Below, in pieces: positions 10,190-21,755 of a DNA stretch of 64,000 nucleotides. Where the stretch lies: positions 37,046,428-37,110,427 of the forward strand of contig CM038709.1 of NCBI GenBank assembly GCA_021613375.1. The letters run 5' to 3'. Numbering within the stretch: the stretch's first letter is position 1; every line of letters begins with the position of its first letter. The DNA is from Megaleporinus macrocephalus (lineage: Eukaryota; Chordata; Actinopteri; Characiformes; Anostomidae). The position numbers and the translations under genes were made by a program. Below the pieces are notes generated by a model that did no database searches, was not told the origin of the DNA, and worked only from the letters and a program-made list of their open reading frames with translations.

Positions 10190-11015
10190 CAAACTATTGC
10201 AGTTTTTCAAACATCAGTGCAAATTGAAATACCACACCAACGCAGGTGGCATCTTCCAACCCAGGAGGAAACTGGCCAAATATGTGTAGGAAGTCAGAAT
10301 GTTTCACGTCAACCAGAATATAACCCAGTTCTCGAGCTTCAGTCAAATCTAGGCCGAACATCACAGCTCTGTTGATTCTGAATGCAGTGAATTGTATCAT
10401 AAGATATTTTCGCTAACTGGACCGACTGCTTTGACTGCTCTTACTGATCTTAGCTAGGCTGTAGAGTTCCTTGCAAAATTAGCCCAAATTTCATTTCTAT
10501 AAATTTAAAAAACACTCTAATCAGTTTTTATCAGCTGTAGTTTTATCAATGATGCAGATTTTATATAAGAATCTTTATCTTTTTACAAGTAACTTGCAAT
10601 GTTGAGTTAATTTAACTTTTTCACTAATAAAGTTATTAAGTAATATTAGGTAAACAGAGGAATAATCTGTTTTTTTTCATTTATTAACTCAACATTGCAG
10701 GTTTACCTGGTTATTTGCTGGCTATATAAGTTTAAACTTTCACTGTATTAATAGTGAATGTATTTTAGAACATACAATAGTAATACTTCTTCCCCTGCTT
10801 GCAAAGACTTTCACACAAATTAGCTCAGATTTTAAAAAATCCATGCATATTGAAATACCGCCATAAATACGAGTCCTGGGAGGAAACTAGCCAAATATGT
10901 GTTGAACCAATAGTAAGTAATGATGTTTGATTTCAATTAGGATAGAACCCAGTTTGCAAGCACCAACCAAATCTGGGGCGTCTGCTGATTCCGTATGTGC
11001 GGAATTGGTGCGAAT
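10190..11015. repeat. Pair of diverged duplicate segments about 626 bp apart
   Basis: The segments 10215-10360 and 10841-10985 share ATTGAAATACC, GGGAGGAAACT or CAGGAGGAAACT, GCCAAATATGTGT, and a later GATAGAACCCAGTT/AATATAACCCAGTT with CAAATCTGGG/CAAATCTAGG. The order is the same and the offset is constant within a few bases. A small MITE sits between them. Both copies may belong to an unrecognised interspersed family instead of being a local duplication. Confidence 0.7.
10587..10708. mobile_element. Short MITE with 16-bp perfect inverted repeat
   Basis: GCAATGTTGAGTTAAT at 10596-10611 is the exact inverse of ATTAACTCAACATTGC at 10683-10698. The similarity extends weakly outward to AAGTAACTT and AGGTTTACC. 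The roughly 120-bp size and internal AT-rich text fit a nonautonomous hairpin element. Confidence 0.75.
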
Positions 11016-11019
11016 CACG

Positions 11020-11540
11020 CTATTGCACTGGTTTACATCATACGACATAGAAAAGAGCTTGCAAAGCCTCCGTGGCAAACTGCCCCAATTAGGGCAGCTA
11101 TGGGGGAGCTTTTTAAACGCGCCACAACTGCACAGGTGCATAGTGTGTGTCATGGCCAAAGATGTCAGCGGTGATTATGACTCTGAAATCTCAGCTGCAG
11201 GGGGGGAGGAGGACGGGCGGGAGGGGTGCGGTCAAGACGTAGCGCTGGCTGAGAGGTGGAGGAAGAAAAAAAAAAGATAACAGCTCTTACAACCTCACCT
11301 TACTTCTCTCTGAGACAAATTAATAGGAGGCTGCAAGAGGAAGCAGAGATGGGATGAGAGCAGGGACTCGTAGAGCAAGAGTTTGCCAGGCGTGGGGGCA
11401 GGAGAGACAGACAAAGTGGTGCTTGGAAGGAAAGGATACTCCGTTATGAGAAGGAGGGAGGGAGGGGTGCGGAGAAGAGGAGCGGGGGAGATATCTCCGG
11501 CTGGGGCCAGATAGAGGCCGCACCTTGGCTGTTTCTTGTT
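11020..11540. promoter_or_regulatory. Candidate conserved noncoding block with purine-rich right side
   Basis: The part 11020-11200 is unique and of balanced composition, with CAGGTG (E-box) near 11131 and an AATTAG core at 11087-11092. From 11200 to 11520 it becomes strongly G and A rich, which keeps minus-strand frames open by composition alone (11295-11589). No domain is recognised. It is a regulatory candidate by texture only. Confidence 0.35.
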
Positions 11541-12255
11541 TATGGGGGGAGAGAGCAGTAATAACACATGCGCAACCCCCTCCTCTCACTGCCTCAGCTC
11601 ATTACACAGCACCCCAGCTATTTGGCAGCCCAGCCCTTCTTCACTGATCTATCCTCCTACTCTCAGCTCTCTGCTCCTCTCACTGGCCTTATTAGGAGAA
11701 AAATTACATCTGCACTGCAAAAATATACCGTCACAATAGATGTTCAGTATATGCATCACTATAATTCAACAAGGATTTCTGCATAGTCATTCATAGTGCT
11801 TTGATTTGAAATGGTTTGGATTTCTTTACAATGGTGGTGATGGGAACCAGGGGTCACCATGTCCACAACACTTCTAATAATGCATTATGCAAGATTTTGT
11901 AAAATGTTATATGACGTGCATGAGCTAGTATAATTGCTCCTGAGTAGTTAGTGTATGATTTTAGATACAGCAAGAATATCGTCGCTGTCCAATTTGATCA
12001 ACATCATTTGAACACAACAGCTTTCCTTTATATGGTATAAATAACAATCATGATGACTAAACCACTATGTTCCAAAATGGAATCTGGTTCCATTGACTTG
12101 CATTTAAAGTAAATACTTTTGCAGATACTTGTTTTTGTTTGGACAGCGATGATATATAACTTCATAAAGTCAGGTTCCATAACTCATTCACACATATATA
12201 TTCACAAGAACACTGTGTACACCAACATTATAAAGCTTAATGCCATGTCATTGCC
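11541..12255. other. Unique noncoding sequence, nothing recognised
   Basis: There is no repeat, domain or RNA gene that I can support. The short plus-strand frames 11536-11786 are proline, serine and leucine rich and follow from C/T-rich composition. Confidence 0.4.
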
Positions 12256-12261
12256 AGCTTG

Positions 12262-12465
12262 AAGGGAAGGGAGATAATCCCACCCTGTCATGGCCTGAAG
12301 GTTAGGGATCCAGTCTTGTGACCGGAAAGTCACCGGTTCAATCACTGGGACCGGCAGGCCACCACTGATGTGCCCTTGAGTAAGGCACCTAACCCTAACT
12401 GCTCCCCCTGAAAGTGATTATACACAACTAATGTTGACCTGGATGTACATTTGGCTTTACTGTGC
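12262..12465 (+). mobile_element. tRNA-derived SINE
   Basis: A polymerase III B-box-like GGTTCAATCAC is at 12335-12345, preceded by a degenerate A-box region in the tRNA-like head. The body then has the order common to a widespread fish SINE: a CACTGATGTGCCCTTGAGTA segment, AAGGCACCTAACCCT, and CTGCTCCCC. The 3' part has decayed. It is not a tRNA gene, because the head does not fold as a complete cloverleaf and the SINE body follows directly. Confidence 0.75.
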
Positions 12466-12701
12466 TTTACAAACTGTACCAGAGGCCCGTGTGTTATAGT
12501 TACGCTCATGATAACATTTTTTATAAGTAGATACTGTAGTGCAGTGCAGGGGCAATTGTAGGCTTAGAATTTTATGAGAACAGCTCATTAAAAAAAACGA
12601 AATTTTAAAGTAATTTTGGAATATCAATCCAACATCAATGTTGGGGAAACACTGTGACTGGAAAGGCACAAACAAATCATTACAAAAACCTCAAAGCTCA
12701 G

Positions 12702-12702
<1 letters not shown>

Positions 12703-12775
<73 letters not shown>
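12703..12775. repeat. (TA)n microsatellite
   Basis: About 36 uninterrupted TA dinucleotides. The frame of alternating Tyr and Ile through it is an artefact. Confidence 0.98.
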
Positions 12776-12777
<2 letters not shown>

Positions 12778-14295
12778 ATTTAACACACACTGTAGAATGC
12801 TACAGAATAATTAAAATAATTTCATTCAGACACACCAATTCTAATAATCAGTTATCAATATAATTAAGATTATCAACAGATTCTGAGCATATGATCAAGA
12901 TCATGTTAGCCTTACTCGAATATAAGAATCGAATATCTATAGCTGACTTGCTGACAAAACACATACCCACACACACAGAGTTATGTTATAGTATCATCTC
13001 TTCATATCTTATCCCTCTGTAACATTAATTAGCTAATACACATACAGACAGCACTCCTCTAGCACGTTAGCTTTAATAACACACAGGCCAACCAACAGCA
13101 CAGCAGCTACAGCTTCTCTCACTCCTTTATAAACAGTAAACAGACCACCTGCAGCATTAGCCTGTTTAAGCACCCCTAAACTAGGACTAGCTATGCCCCT
13201 AGTGCAGTATGAAAATGGATATTATACATTTGATACTTGTATTTTATCTTATTGTATAAAGTGTCATGCATATCACTACATGCAACTCATGCCAGGTACT
13301 ATAAGGTGTCATGTATGTCATACATCATGTTAGAAATGCATTTGTAAAGCACAATAAATATAGGATTCATAGAAAGTATTACCATTTAAATTTTTTAATG
13401 CCCTGCAAGCACCTCTCAGCCCTACATGTATATAAATAAAAGCACATTTTAAGCTAAAAGCTTAAACTGCAAAACAATAACTGTGTCCGAAACTGTGCTC
13501 GTTTCACTACTTAGTACTTTATACTATTTTGAGGTTCCACAATTTTGTAGTGGTGTCCAAAAACGGAACATCTAGTGTACTTAACCAATCCCATAGTTCA
13601 TGTGCTGTGTTTTACATAGTGATCCATATGTTCTAACTGTAGGCTATAGTGAATAGGGCCTCAGGCATCAAGCAGCCTTCTTGTGTTGGATGCAGCTTTA
13701 GCTATTTTACAATCAGTTTGTTTCCACCCTAAGAAGTCTACGTTCCCACACATGTTTAACCCAAAATTTCTCATGGCTGTTTCCAGATGTTCTTGTTACG
13801 CAATCACATCTAGAATGCTAGTATTGAATGTTTTGCAGAGGTCACCTTTTTCTCCAATATGTTACAGTTAGCAAGTAAACATTGCATTAAAATGCGTAGT
13901 GTAATGTGAAGTATGTTAACTTGTTTGCACAAAACATGAGGTGAATAAACTTACTTTTATTTACTTACTTACTAACTGACTTTAGATCATGTCCTCCACC
14001 TAACTAGACACGTTATGATCCCCCTTCCACCTACAATTACAGACTGTAGCTCATTATACAGGCAAAATTTATCAGCTGCCCTTATCACTGGTCAGTATGA
14101 TACCACAAAACCAATGTTAATTAGTCATTATTTGGGTGGTGGTCCATTCCCAACACAATGCACTTAGTAATCCAATCATAATGTATTTCTGCATCTGATT
14201 ATTCACATTGTTAACAGCATACTCAGATTTCTTAAATTGCATTAAGGCCAAAAAACAAATTAAAATGTTTAAAGAGAGCAAGATTTCAGTTTAGT
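12776..14295. other. Noncoding sequence with a possible old MITE near 13480-13680
   Basis: No gene is supported. The segment 13485-13600 (TGTCCGAAACTGTGCTCG, then ACTACTTAGTACTTTATACT and GTGTCCAAAAACGG) has the text of a DNA-element end seen often in fish, but I cannot find matching termini. The rest is unique and AT-rich. Confidence 0.4.
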
Positions 14296-14299
14296 AATC

Positions 14300-14750
14300 A
14301 GATTTCTCAGGACATGTATACCTTTACTCTGATTTATGTCAGATTTCTCACTCTTACTCTGATTTTTCTCAGGTTTCTCAGTGTGTATATACTCTTACTC
14401 TGATTTCTCTCAGGTTTCTCAGTGTGTATATACTCTTACTCTGATTTCTCTCAGGTTTCTCAGTGTATATACACTCTTACTCTGATTTCTTTCATATTTC
14501 TCAGTTTATATATACTCTTACCCTGATTCCCTTCAAAGTTCTCAGTGTATATACACTCTTACTCTGATTTCTCCATGCATATATACTCTTACTCTGATGC
14601 CTTTTAGTTTTCTCAGGGCATGCATACTCTTACTCTGATTTCTTTTAGACTTCTTAGTGTATATTTATACTGTCACTTTGATTACTTTCAGATTTTTAGT
14701 GTGTATATTCTCTTACACTGATTTCTTTCAGATTTCTTAATTTATGTATA
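14300..14750. repeat. Degenerate ~41-bp minisatellite
   Basis: About ten head-to-tail units have the core CTCTTACTCTGATTTCT, then TCAG.TTTCTCAGTGTGTATATA. The central two or three units (14360-14490) are nearly identical. The outer ones are increasingly diverged, so the array grew from or was homogenised at its centre. The pyrimidine-rich strand is the plus strand. Confidence 0.9.
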
Positions 14751-14754
14751 TACA

Positions 14755-15155
14755 CTATATATAATCTACACTGGATTTGAAATGGGATGCAATTGAGGTG
14801 TACACTTTCAGGTTTAATTCAAAGGGGTGACCGTTGCAGAATATTCTACTCCTTAGCTTAAAAAAACCCTGGGTTGGTTTTACAGTATGTTTTGGGTCAC
14901 TGTCCATCTGTACTGTGAAGCGCTGTCCAATCAACCCTGCTGCATTTGGTTGAATCTGAGCAGAAAGTATATCCCTGTACACTTCAGAATTCATCCAGCT
15001 GCTTCTGTCGTCTGTCACATCATCAATAAACACCAGTGACCCATTCCCACTGGAAGCCACACATGCTCATGACATGCCAGGATGTGTTCCAAGCCTTTTC
15101 CATACTTTTAAAACTTGTGTCACTGTCCATTATGTCTGGGCCTAACTGTATATAT
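14755..15155 (-). pseudogene. Tc1-like transposase fragment, C-terminal half
   Basis: The minus-strand frame 15060-14755 encodes about 100 residues with Tc1/mariner features: GSLVFIDDVTDD, then MNSEVYRDILSA and DSDPKHT, the segment around the second catalytic Asp of the DDE triad. The first catalytic Asp region and the final Glu region are absent, and the frame runs on into decayed text (SRIFCNGHPFELN). The text at 15110-15150 (GTCACTGTCC, then GGGCCTAACTGTATATA) resembles one terminal repeat of the same element type. The piece at 62648-62940 appears to be the opposite end of another copy. Full Tc1 transposases are about 340 residues, so this is a truncated, dead copy. Confidence 0.8.
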
Positions 15156-15159
15156 ATAG

Positions 15160-15475
15160 TTGATTATACACACAGTATCGGAAATAAGCAAGCAGTGTTT
15201 AACACAGCAGCTGCAAGATGGCAACAGCACAACAAAATGAAGGATTTCAATATTCTCCACCTTCTGGATGAGGTATGTTCATAGTTTTGCATGAAGAGAA
15301 TTTCTGCTTAAAAAAGCTGCAGCATAAAACTTGAGTGTTTTGTTATTTGATGGAAGCAAAGCAGAAACCTGATTACTGCCAGACTCATGAAGACCCATTA
15401 TCTGATTCCCCAAGTGCAAGTAAAAGCATTGAATGGAGTCCTGGCAAATTCTGATTATCAGATTAATAGGATTAT
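15160..15475. other. Unique noncoding sequence, nothing recognised
   Basis: AT-rich sequence with no repeat partner and no domain-bearing frame. Confidence 0.4.
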
Positions 15476-16385
15476 TATTTTTTTCAAGGTTGAGAGTGCG
15501 GATAGTGGCCCCAACAAAATATCAAGCCAAGACCACCTCTGAGTTACAGAAGTTACACAGATCCCCTACAGTCTTTAACTGGACAGCAGCAAGGCCGCCC
15601 TGCAAAGTAGGGGATTTCTAATTCAACCAGTGGGTGTATGGCCTATCAAGATTTAATAGATGATACTCAGAAGCTAATTTAATTGGATGCACTTTGAAAA
15701 ACAGAAATGTTAAAGGACATCACAACACAATTAGCCAAAGCTCTTCATTTCCATATATCAAGCTTAACCTCAGGTCTCCACTTGATGCTGTTGACTGTCT
15801 GGTGAACTGTTGACATGTGCCCTCACATAATTACATGGGTCCCACACTCAGCGAGGCACATCCATTTTAGCAATAACAGAAAGAAAAAAAGAATCTGAAT
15901 TACCGCTGCAGACGAGATGGCTCCATTCATCACTGTGATATGCCACACAATACCTTGTGTTGTAATCAAAGCACCAGGTCCCCGATTATGATCCTCATTC
16001 CTATAGATGCTGCGTGCCCTCATCAAGGTCATTCCATAATCACAAGGAACTAGACATTTAATCTCCCAGGGTGGCAAAAGTGCGAGGAACGGATTAGGAA
16101 ATCACTGGGAAATGGTACGAAAGGTAAATTGCAAATGACCCCTGGGTCACCTGGCCATAGATACAGATATTCAGTGACCTAGAAATCAGATTACTGTGCA
16201 GAGGAAGATGGGAAAAAATCAAATTGAGGAATAGAGCCAGAGGGGGAAACCATGTACCTGCGAAGACAAAGATTCATATCACAAGAGATATCTAAAGGAT
16301 TTCGAGGAGAGGCACGAGAAACTGCTCTCGAAGTTTCGGCAGCTGGCTGTCGATGAAGACAAATGATATTGTTTGGTCCAGACTT
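15476..16385. promoter_or_regulatory. Candidate conserved noncoding block (one of the strongest)
   Basis: Nine hundred bases of balanced, non-repetitive sequence without tandem or transposon structure. Homeobox-type cores (CACATAATTACATGG near 15825), TAATCC/GATTA motifs and E-boxes are mixed with GC-rich text. The only frames are short (15433-15621 plus, 15823-16077 minus) and without domains. The texture contrasts with the repeat-rich flanks. An enhancer cluster is a reasonable reading, but this is inference. Confidence 0.45.
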
Positions 16386-16487
16386 TTGCTTACAATGCTG
16401 TTGCTTGATATTATACTATCTTTCATAGGAAATTATTACTATTTAGAGGAATATTCAGCCATATGAAAAAAATCAGTGTATTAGTTA

Positions 16488-16820
16488 TCAATCCCAGTGT
16501 TACAGAGCTCTGCTAAAGTCTAAGTAGACTGATAAATCAATGTGATCAGTTACTGAGCTATACTAAAACCTGAGTAGACTGATAAATCAATGTGATCAGT
16601 TATTAATCTCACTGTTACTGAGCTCTGCTAAAGTCTGAGTAGACTGATAAATCAATGTAATCAGTTACTGAGCTATACTAAGGCCTGAGTAGACTGATAA
16701 ATCAATGTAATCAGTTACTGAGCTATACTAAAGCCTGAGTAGACTGATAAATCAATGTGATCAGTTACTAAGCTATACTAAAGCCTGAGTAGACTGATAA
16801 ATCAATGTGATCAGTTTTTA
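16488..16820. repeat. 50-bp minisatellite, about six units
   Basis: The units carry GAGCTATACTAAAGCCTGAG or GAGCTCTGCTAAAGTCTGAG, then TAGACTGATAAATCAATGTG and ATCAGTTACT. Two subtypes occur (CTCTGCT and CTATACT). The second unit carries a 14-bp extension that matches the text preceding the first unit, so the ancestral unit was probably longer. Confidence 0.95.
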
Positions 16821-17600
16821 ATCACAGTCTTTTAATCTCTGAGTTGTAAATAAATTGAATCAGCCTCTATAAAGCACATTTTCGTTTAATTGAGCAGAAT
16901 GTTTACATGTGACATAACATCCTACCTAATTAAATAATTCATTCACATGCCAAAAATAGTGCCACCATTAATCATCTTGTTAAAGGAAGATAATGTTGAA
17001 ATTAACCAGAAGCAAGATAACCCTTCCAAGAATGAGGTGAGGGTTCTTTCGAGCCACTGTAGGCCTTACTCTCATGAAGTAGGCCAGAAGGTAGTTTAAA
17101 ATAGAATGTGACTTTTTTTGTTTAGAGCAAAGTTAATTCTCCAAACTCCAAATTCCTCGTCCATGTCCTGAATTCTTAGCCAATTGTCAAAATAAAAATG
17201 AGGCAGTGCTATCAGCTGCGTGCCGGCGTCTGTCTGTGACTCCATAGGTTTGAGGGACAGTGCTTATGAGGTTTCAGAGTGTTTCAAACGCTCTCCATGG
17301 ACGCGTACGCATGTTTCATCAGTTGCTCACCCCCCGCGGGGCCAGTACTGGGCTGGAAAGGCGCTTACAAACACATCTTTCCCCTTCGCTCTTCTTCCCC
17401 TCTGCTTTCCACAGTTGATTTCCTCAAACAATGCACTCCTTCACACACCCCCCTCCTCCTACTACTCCTCCTCCCTCCATCCCTCTCTCTCTGCTGCCTG
17501 AGGTCACATCTGGTTGGGAATTTGAAGCCAGAGTGGAAACACGCTCCTATCTCTCTCAGCCATATGTCCTACGTCCAGTCTCGGCAGAGCTGTCACCTTT
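16821..17600. promoter_or_regulatory. Possible regulatory sequence with pyrimidine-rich segment
   Basis: Unique sequence. The part 17040-17370 has balanced composition. The part 17380-17500 is strongly C and T rich, which keeps three overlapping plus-strand frames open (17220-17722) without any recognisable domain. It is weakly supported as regulatory, and I see no gene in it. Confidence 0.25.
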
Positions 17601-17656
17601 CTATTTATTTATTTCTATCTTCATGTCTATCTTTCTATCTTAATATGTCTTTTATT

Positions 17657-18262
17657 TATTATATTATTTTTTGGGGAAAAACAGACTTACAGTTAGAAAA
17701 TAAACCAAACATATACATTTGACCAGTAATGCCTTGTGAATACAACTGTATATAAATTACCTTTCTTCTAACTGACTGGGGACTGAAACACTTTATCGGA
17801 CAGGGCTAGATCACCTGCTCTAAATGGATATTTGGATATGTGTTGGTTTTTTGTGACATCACAAATCTTATATTGGTTTCTATGTATGGGCCATAAGGAC
17901 TGGGTAAAGGATATCAGTGCATCAAACCATTTTATAGTAAATAAGAAAGAAGTTTCCATATTATACTATAACTTATATTATTTTGGGGAAAATAACAGAC
18001 TAACAGTTAGAAAATCAACCAAACTTATACATATGACCAGTAATGCCTTGTAGATATAAAATACCTTTGTTTTGCTGTAAACTGAAACACATTATTGGGC
18101 AGGGCTAGATCACTGACTCTGAATAGGTGGATATATGTAAATGTGTTGTTTTTTTTTGGTGACATCACAAAATGGGCTGTTTTCATATACTAATGTCTAT
18201 GTATGGCTATGGAAAGATGTCAGTGCATCAAACCCTTTAATATTAAAAAGGAAAATTTGTTT
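17657..18262. repeat. Tandem duplication of a ~312-bp segment
   Basis: Copy 1 (17657-17968) and copy 2 (17969-18262) share, in the same order, TTTTGGGG, ACAGTTAGAAAAT, GACCAGTAATGCCTTGT, GGGCAGGGCTAGATCAC or its close variant, GTGACATCACAAA, CTATGTATGG and GTCAGTGCATCAAACC. Copies differ by scattered substitutions and indels. Each copy holds a GTGACATCAC motif that could bind CREB/ATF-like factors. The segment may be one or two insertions of an interspersed family. Confidence 0.9.
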
Positions 18263-19090
18263 TTCCATGTTTTATGGACTGTAATGCTTGTCTGATGTAG
18301 AATAAAACTGATAAACTTAATTAGGCAATAGCATACACTAGATACTTGGCATTTTATAATATATCGGCATCGGCATTGTTTAGTAGTGCCGATTTAAAGT
18401 CAGGCATGTCCGTGGGCAGCCCCGTGTTATTGGTGCAGTGGAACGAGCTACTGTCGCATGTGAAGGATTCCAAGCCAAAACCTTTGGAACTGTTCAGCCA
18501 ATAAGTGAATATGAATCATTTATAGTGAACAATGACAGTTTTTAATGATGAGGTTACGTGTTTCTAGTTCCCGGCCATAGACGTGAACCAGAGCGGAAGT
18601 TTTACTCCTTAGCTCTGGGGCTAAAGCTAACTGCTTTAGTGTAACACACGTTAAAAAAGGCTCTGTTTTAAAATGAAAGTTTCTTATTAACGTTTGACCT
18701 TTTTTCTACAGTAGTATTTTTGGGCAGCTCACACAAGCACAGCTTCTGCTGCTCCCGAATGATAATCTCTTGGTATCTTCTTGACTTTTTCTCAGATTCA
18801 AATCAAAATGAAATATGACTGTCGAACAGGAAAACTAATAATCCACGTCTGCTGTGTATTACAGAGAGTCTAAAAGTCCTCAAAATGCCCTTAGTTGGAA
18901 TCATTCGGGAAAGGCAGACTCTAATCTCAGAAAGGTGTAGGCAGTATACAGGGGCATCCTACATATCTGCTACTGTGAATAGTTAGATGAGTAGAAGATG
19001 AACATCATGAAGTTAAAGAAGGAAAGTTTTTTTTTAACATTTTAAGTGAGATTATTGTATTATATTTGTTTTGTACAATTTTAAAATGAT
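18263..19090. other. Noncoding sequence, possibly old repeat, nothing named
   Basis: The text at 18355-18480 and 18560-18800 reads like old interspersed repeat (for instance ATCGGCATCGGCATTG at 18363), but I see no second copy in the window and no termini. There is no coding support. Confidence 0.3.
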
Positions 19091-19096
19091 AAAAAG

Positions 19097-20070
19097 GAGC
19101 CCTGCAAAAGTTTGGGCATCCCATTAGATTTGAGCTCCCAGATAACTTCTACTTGTTATGGCTGTGGCTTGTTCACAGTCATTGTTAGTGTTTAATGTTT
19201 TTTTTTTTTTAAATACTTTGGCTCTTCAAACCTTGACCCAACAATCCGCAGCCATGGGCCCCTCCCATAGTGCGGCTGCCCAGCACTCTGAACATTCAAA
19301 TCACTGATGCCTACAAAACAGGAGAAACTATAAGAAAACATTTCCTCAGTTCCTAATTTAATTTACAGTTATGGCGAAGCTCAAGATAAAACCTGGAAGC
19401 ATCCTGGGAGAACCACTCTTAGGATTGCTAGAAATCAAAAGCCCTGTCTGAGAGTACAAGACCTTCAGGGAGATCTAGTGAACTCTGGAGTGGTAGTGCT
19501 TTGTTCTACCATGCAGCAACATAAGCACAAATAAGACCTTAATGGAGAAGTCATCAGAAGAAAACTTTTCCTGCATCCTCCCCAAAATTCAGCATCAGAA
19601 GTTTGTGAAGAAACGTCTAAACATGCCTGATGCTTTTGGGAAGCCAGTCCTGTGGACTGATGAAGTTAAAATGACACTTAAGCAAAGTTAAGTCTGGAAA
19701 ATTTCAACTCATGAGCACAGCGGTGGATCAATCATGATTTGCACTTATGCTGCAACCAGTAGCACCGGTAACATTTAACTGGTAGAAGGAAGAATGTATT
19801 TGATTAAATACCAGCAAATTCTGGAAGGAAACATCACACAGTCTGTAAAAGGCTAAAGATGAAAAAATGACAATGATCCTAAACACACCTTAAAATTCAC
19901 AATGGATTACCTTAAGACGTGCAAGCTTAAAGTTTTACCATGGTCCACACAGTCCCCTCCGGCTGTAACATTATATAAATCTATGGATCGCTCTCAAAAG
20001 GAGCAGCACATGCAAAGAAGCTTTGTTCAGAAAGAATGGATAAAAAGCTTAGCTATTCACAGTAACAGAA
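19097..20070 (+). pseudogene. Decayed Tc1-like transposon, family 2, copy 1
   Basis: The relic starts near GCAAAAGTTTGGGCATCCC. It reads in order through the hallmarks of a common fish Tc1 family: CCTGGAAGCATCCTGGGAGA, an arginine-rich DNA-binding stretch, CTGTGGACTGATGAAGT (the Trp-Thr-Asp of the first catalytic Asp), then AATGATCCTAAACACACC (the Asn-Asp-Pro-Lys-His around the second). Stops and frameshifts are frequent and pieces are missing, so no frame longer than 73 codons remains. It is the same family as the minus-strand relic at 22430-23050, judged by shared landmarks in opposite orientation. It is inactive. Confidence 0.8.
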
Positions 20071-20670
20071 ATTTTGCCCAGACTTTGGCAAATCGATGTT
20101 CATGTACACAGTATGCTTTATGAATTGTGTACCAGTGTCCAATAAGTGGCCAATGTTTCAAATCTTTGGTGCAGCCTCATGCATTACATGGCTGATGTGA
20201 CCTGTCCAGCCCACAGAGCTTTAATAAAAATATGCCAACATTCTTGTCCTGTAGAAGACAGAGAAACATCAAGTAAAAACTAACCATCAAGTGACAACTA
20301 ACCTAATAACCATAAGCATTTGTCTGTCTGTCATCTGTTCATCTGTTCATTCCATATATACACAGTAGCAGGTCACTTTATCTCAACCAATGTCACTTGG
20401 ACCTTGCACTTCAGTTCTGTAGATTATTTATTGGCTGATGGAAACATCTACAGCACTGTTCCAACAAGTTCTACCAAATTTTTAACCTTTTGTTCTATTT
20501 ATTCTTTGTGTGTTCTCTGTTTACCCATGTTTGTTGTTTTTTATGCTAGTGAATATGTTAATTTTTAATATGTCAATATGTTAATCCCTCTAGCAAGATG
20601 GATAAAAACATTGCCTTTTTTAAATGCCACAGCATCCTGGAATAAAAGGATACTGTTTAATATAAAACAA
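20071..20670. other. Unique AT-rich sequence, no gene seen
   Basis: Short frame 20320-20568 (+) is hydrophobic but has no recognisable domain or upstream promoter. A CTGTCTGTCATCTGTTCATC short repeat lies near 20325. Confidence 0.4.
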
Positions 20671-20677
20671 ATGATGT

Positions 20678-21078
20678 GGTACAATTTTATACAAAATTTT
20701 ATTAATATACCATTAACTAATAATTAATACATGTGAACAAAAAATTAGTTCATAAAACATTAACAAATGTTTACCAATGACCGATCACGTAGTTACCAAT
20801 GCATGCATTTATATTTATAAATGTTAACGAATAATTCATCATCAGAATTTATAAAATAAACAAATCACCCATTTATGATAATTAAAATAATTAACAATGA
20901 CAGTTCATAATGCCAGTGTGTGCATTAGTATTAACATGAATACATACATTGGTAACTACATGAGCCATCATTGGTAAACATTTGTTAATGTTCCAAGTCT
21001 GATTAACTATTTATTTGTTCACAGCTATTAATCATTAGTTAATGGTGTATTAATGAAAGTTGGTATAAAATGTTACCC
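20678..21078. mobile_element. Long-palindrome MITE, 401 bp, with 7-bp target duplication
   Basis: The two halves are extended inverted repeats. The left begins GGTACAATTTTATAC and the right ends GTATAAAATGTTACCC. Internal landmarks such as ACCATTAACTAAT and AACATTAACAAATGTTTACC on the left recur inverted on the right. The element is flanked by ATGATGT on both sides (20671-20677 and 21079-21085). No coding capacity. The superfamily is not certain from the termini. Confidence 0.85.
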
Positions 21079-21755
21079 ATGATGTTTAGTTTTACTCAGT
21101 GTTTCCTGGGAACCATACACAACACATTAGAGAAGAGCTGTGATTTGTCAGCAAAAATTACAAACAAATATGTCTAACTTTTGTTTGTTTGTTTGTTCTG
21201 GATTCAGATGGCTCTTTTTTGTTTCTGCTTTATCAGAGCTAGTCAGAATGAGAGACAGGTGTAAATGAGAGGCTCAAGTGAAAGTACTTTTACTTCAGTG
21301 GAACAATTAGTGCAGTAAAAAAAAAAAAAAAGTTTTTAACAACACTGAAATATGAAGTCCCAAGTTTCCTACAGAACTGAAGCCGAACTCTGTAGTAAAT
21401 GTAACGTCTGTCAGCAGAGGAACTGGCGCTTGTTAGTTGGCGTTCCTGTTTTGTTGGTCTCAAGTAAAACGCTCAAGTGAGAGACGTTAGGAACAGCAAA
21501 GATGCTGCAAGCAAGATGCGTCGAGCAGTTATAATCAGCATTTCTTTTGAGATGGGTAGAAACTCTTAAGGACGAGTAGGACAGGAGTGCATGAATTACT
21601 TTCACTAATATAAGTATATTTTTGAGGAACATTTTCTCACTCCTGTTTTTGTCCCTAATTTCTTTTTTCAGTTCTTTTGGTGATAGCACCTAGACTGCTT
21701 TGCTGTTGCTTACACCTTCACACTTTGAAACTCTAGCATTTTATTTTAGACTCAA
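21079..21755. other. Unique noncoding sequence, nothing recognised
   Basis: Contains a short TTTG repeat (21180-21196) and a poly-A run (21317-21332). No gene or repeat partner is seen. Confidence 0.4.

Noticed and set aside
12654..12863. Alternating Tyr-Ile frame
   Set aside because: It is the translation of a (TA)n tract. The same applies to 48536-48748 and, as Cys-Val, to 23652-24016.
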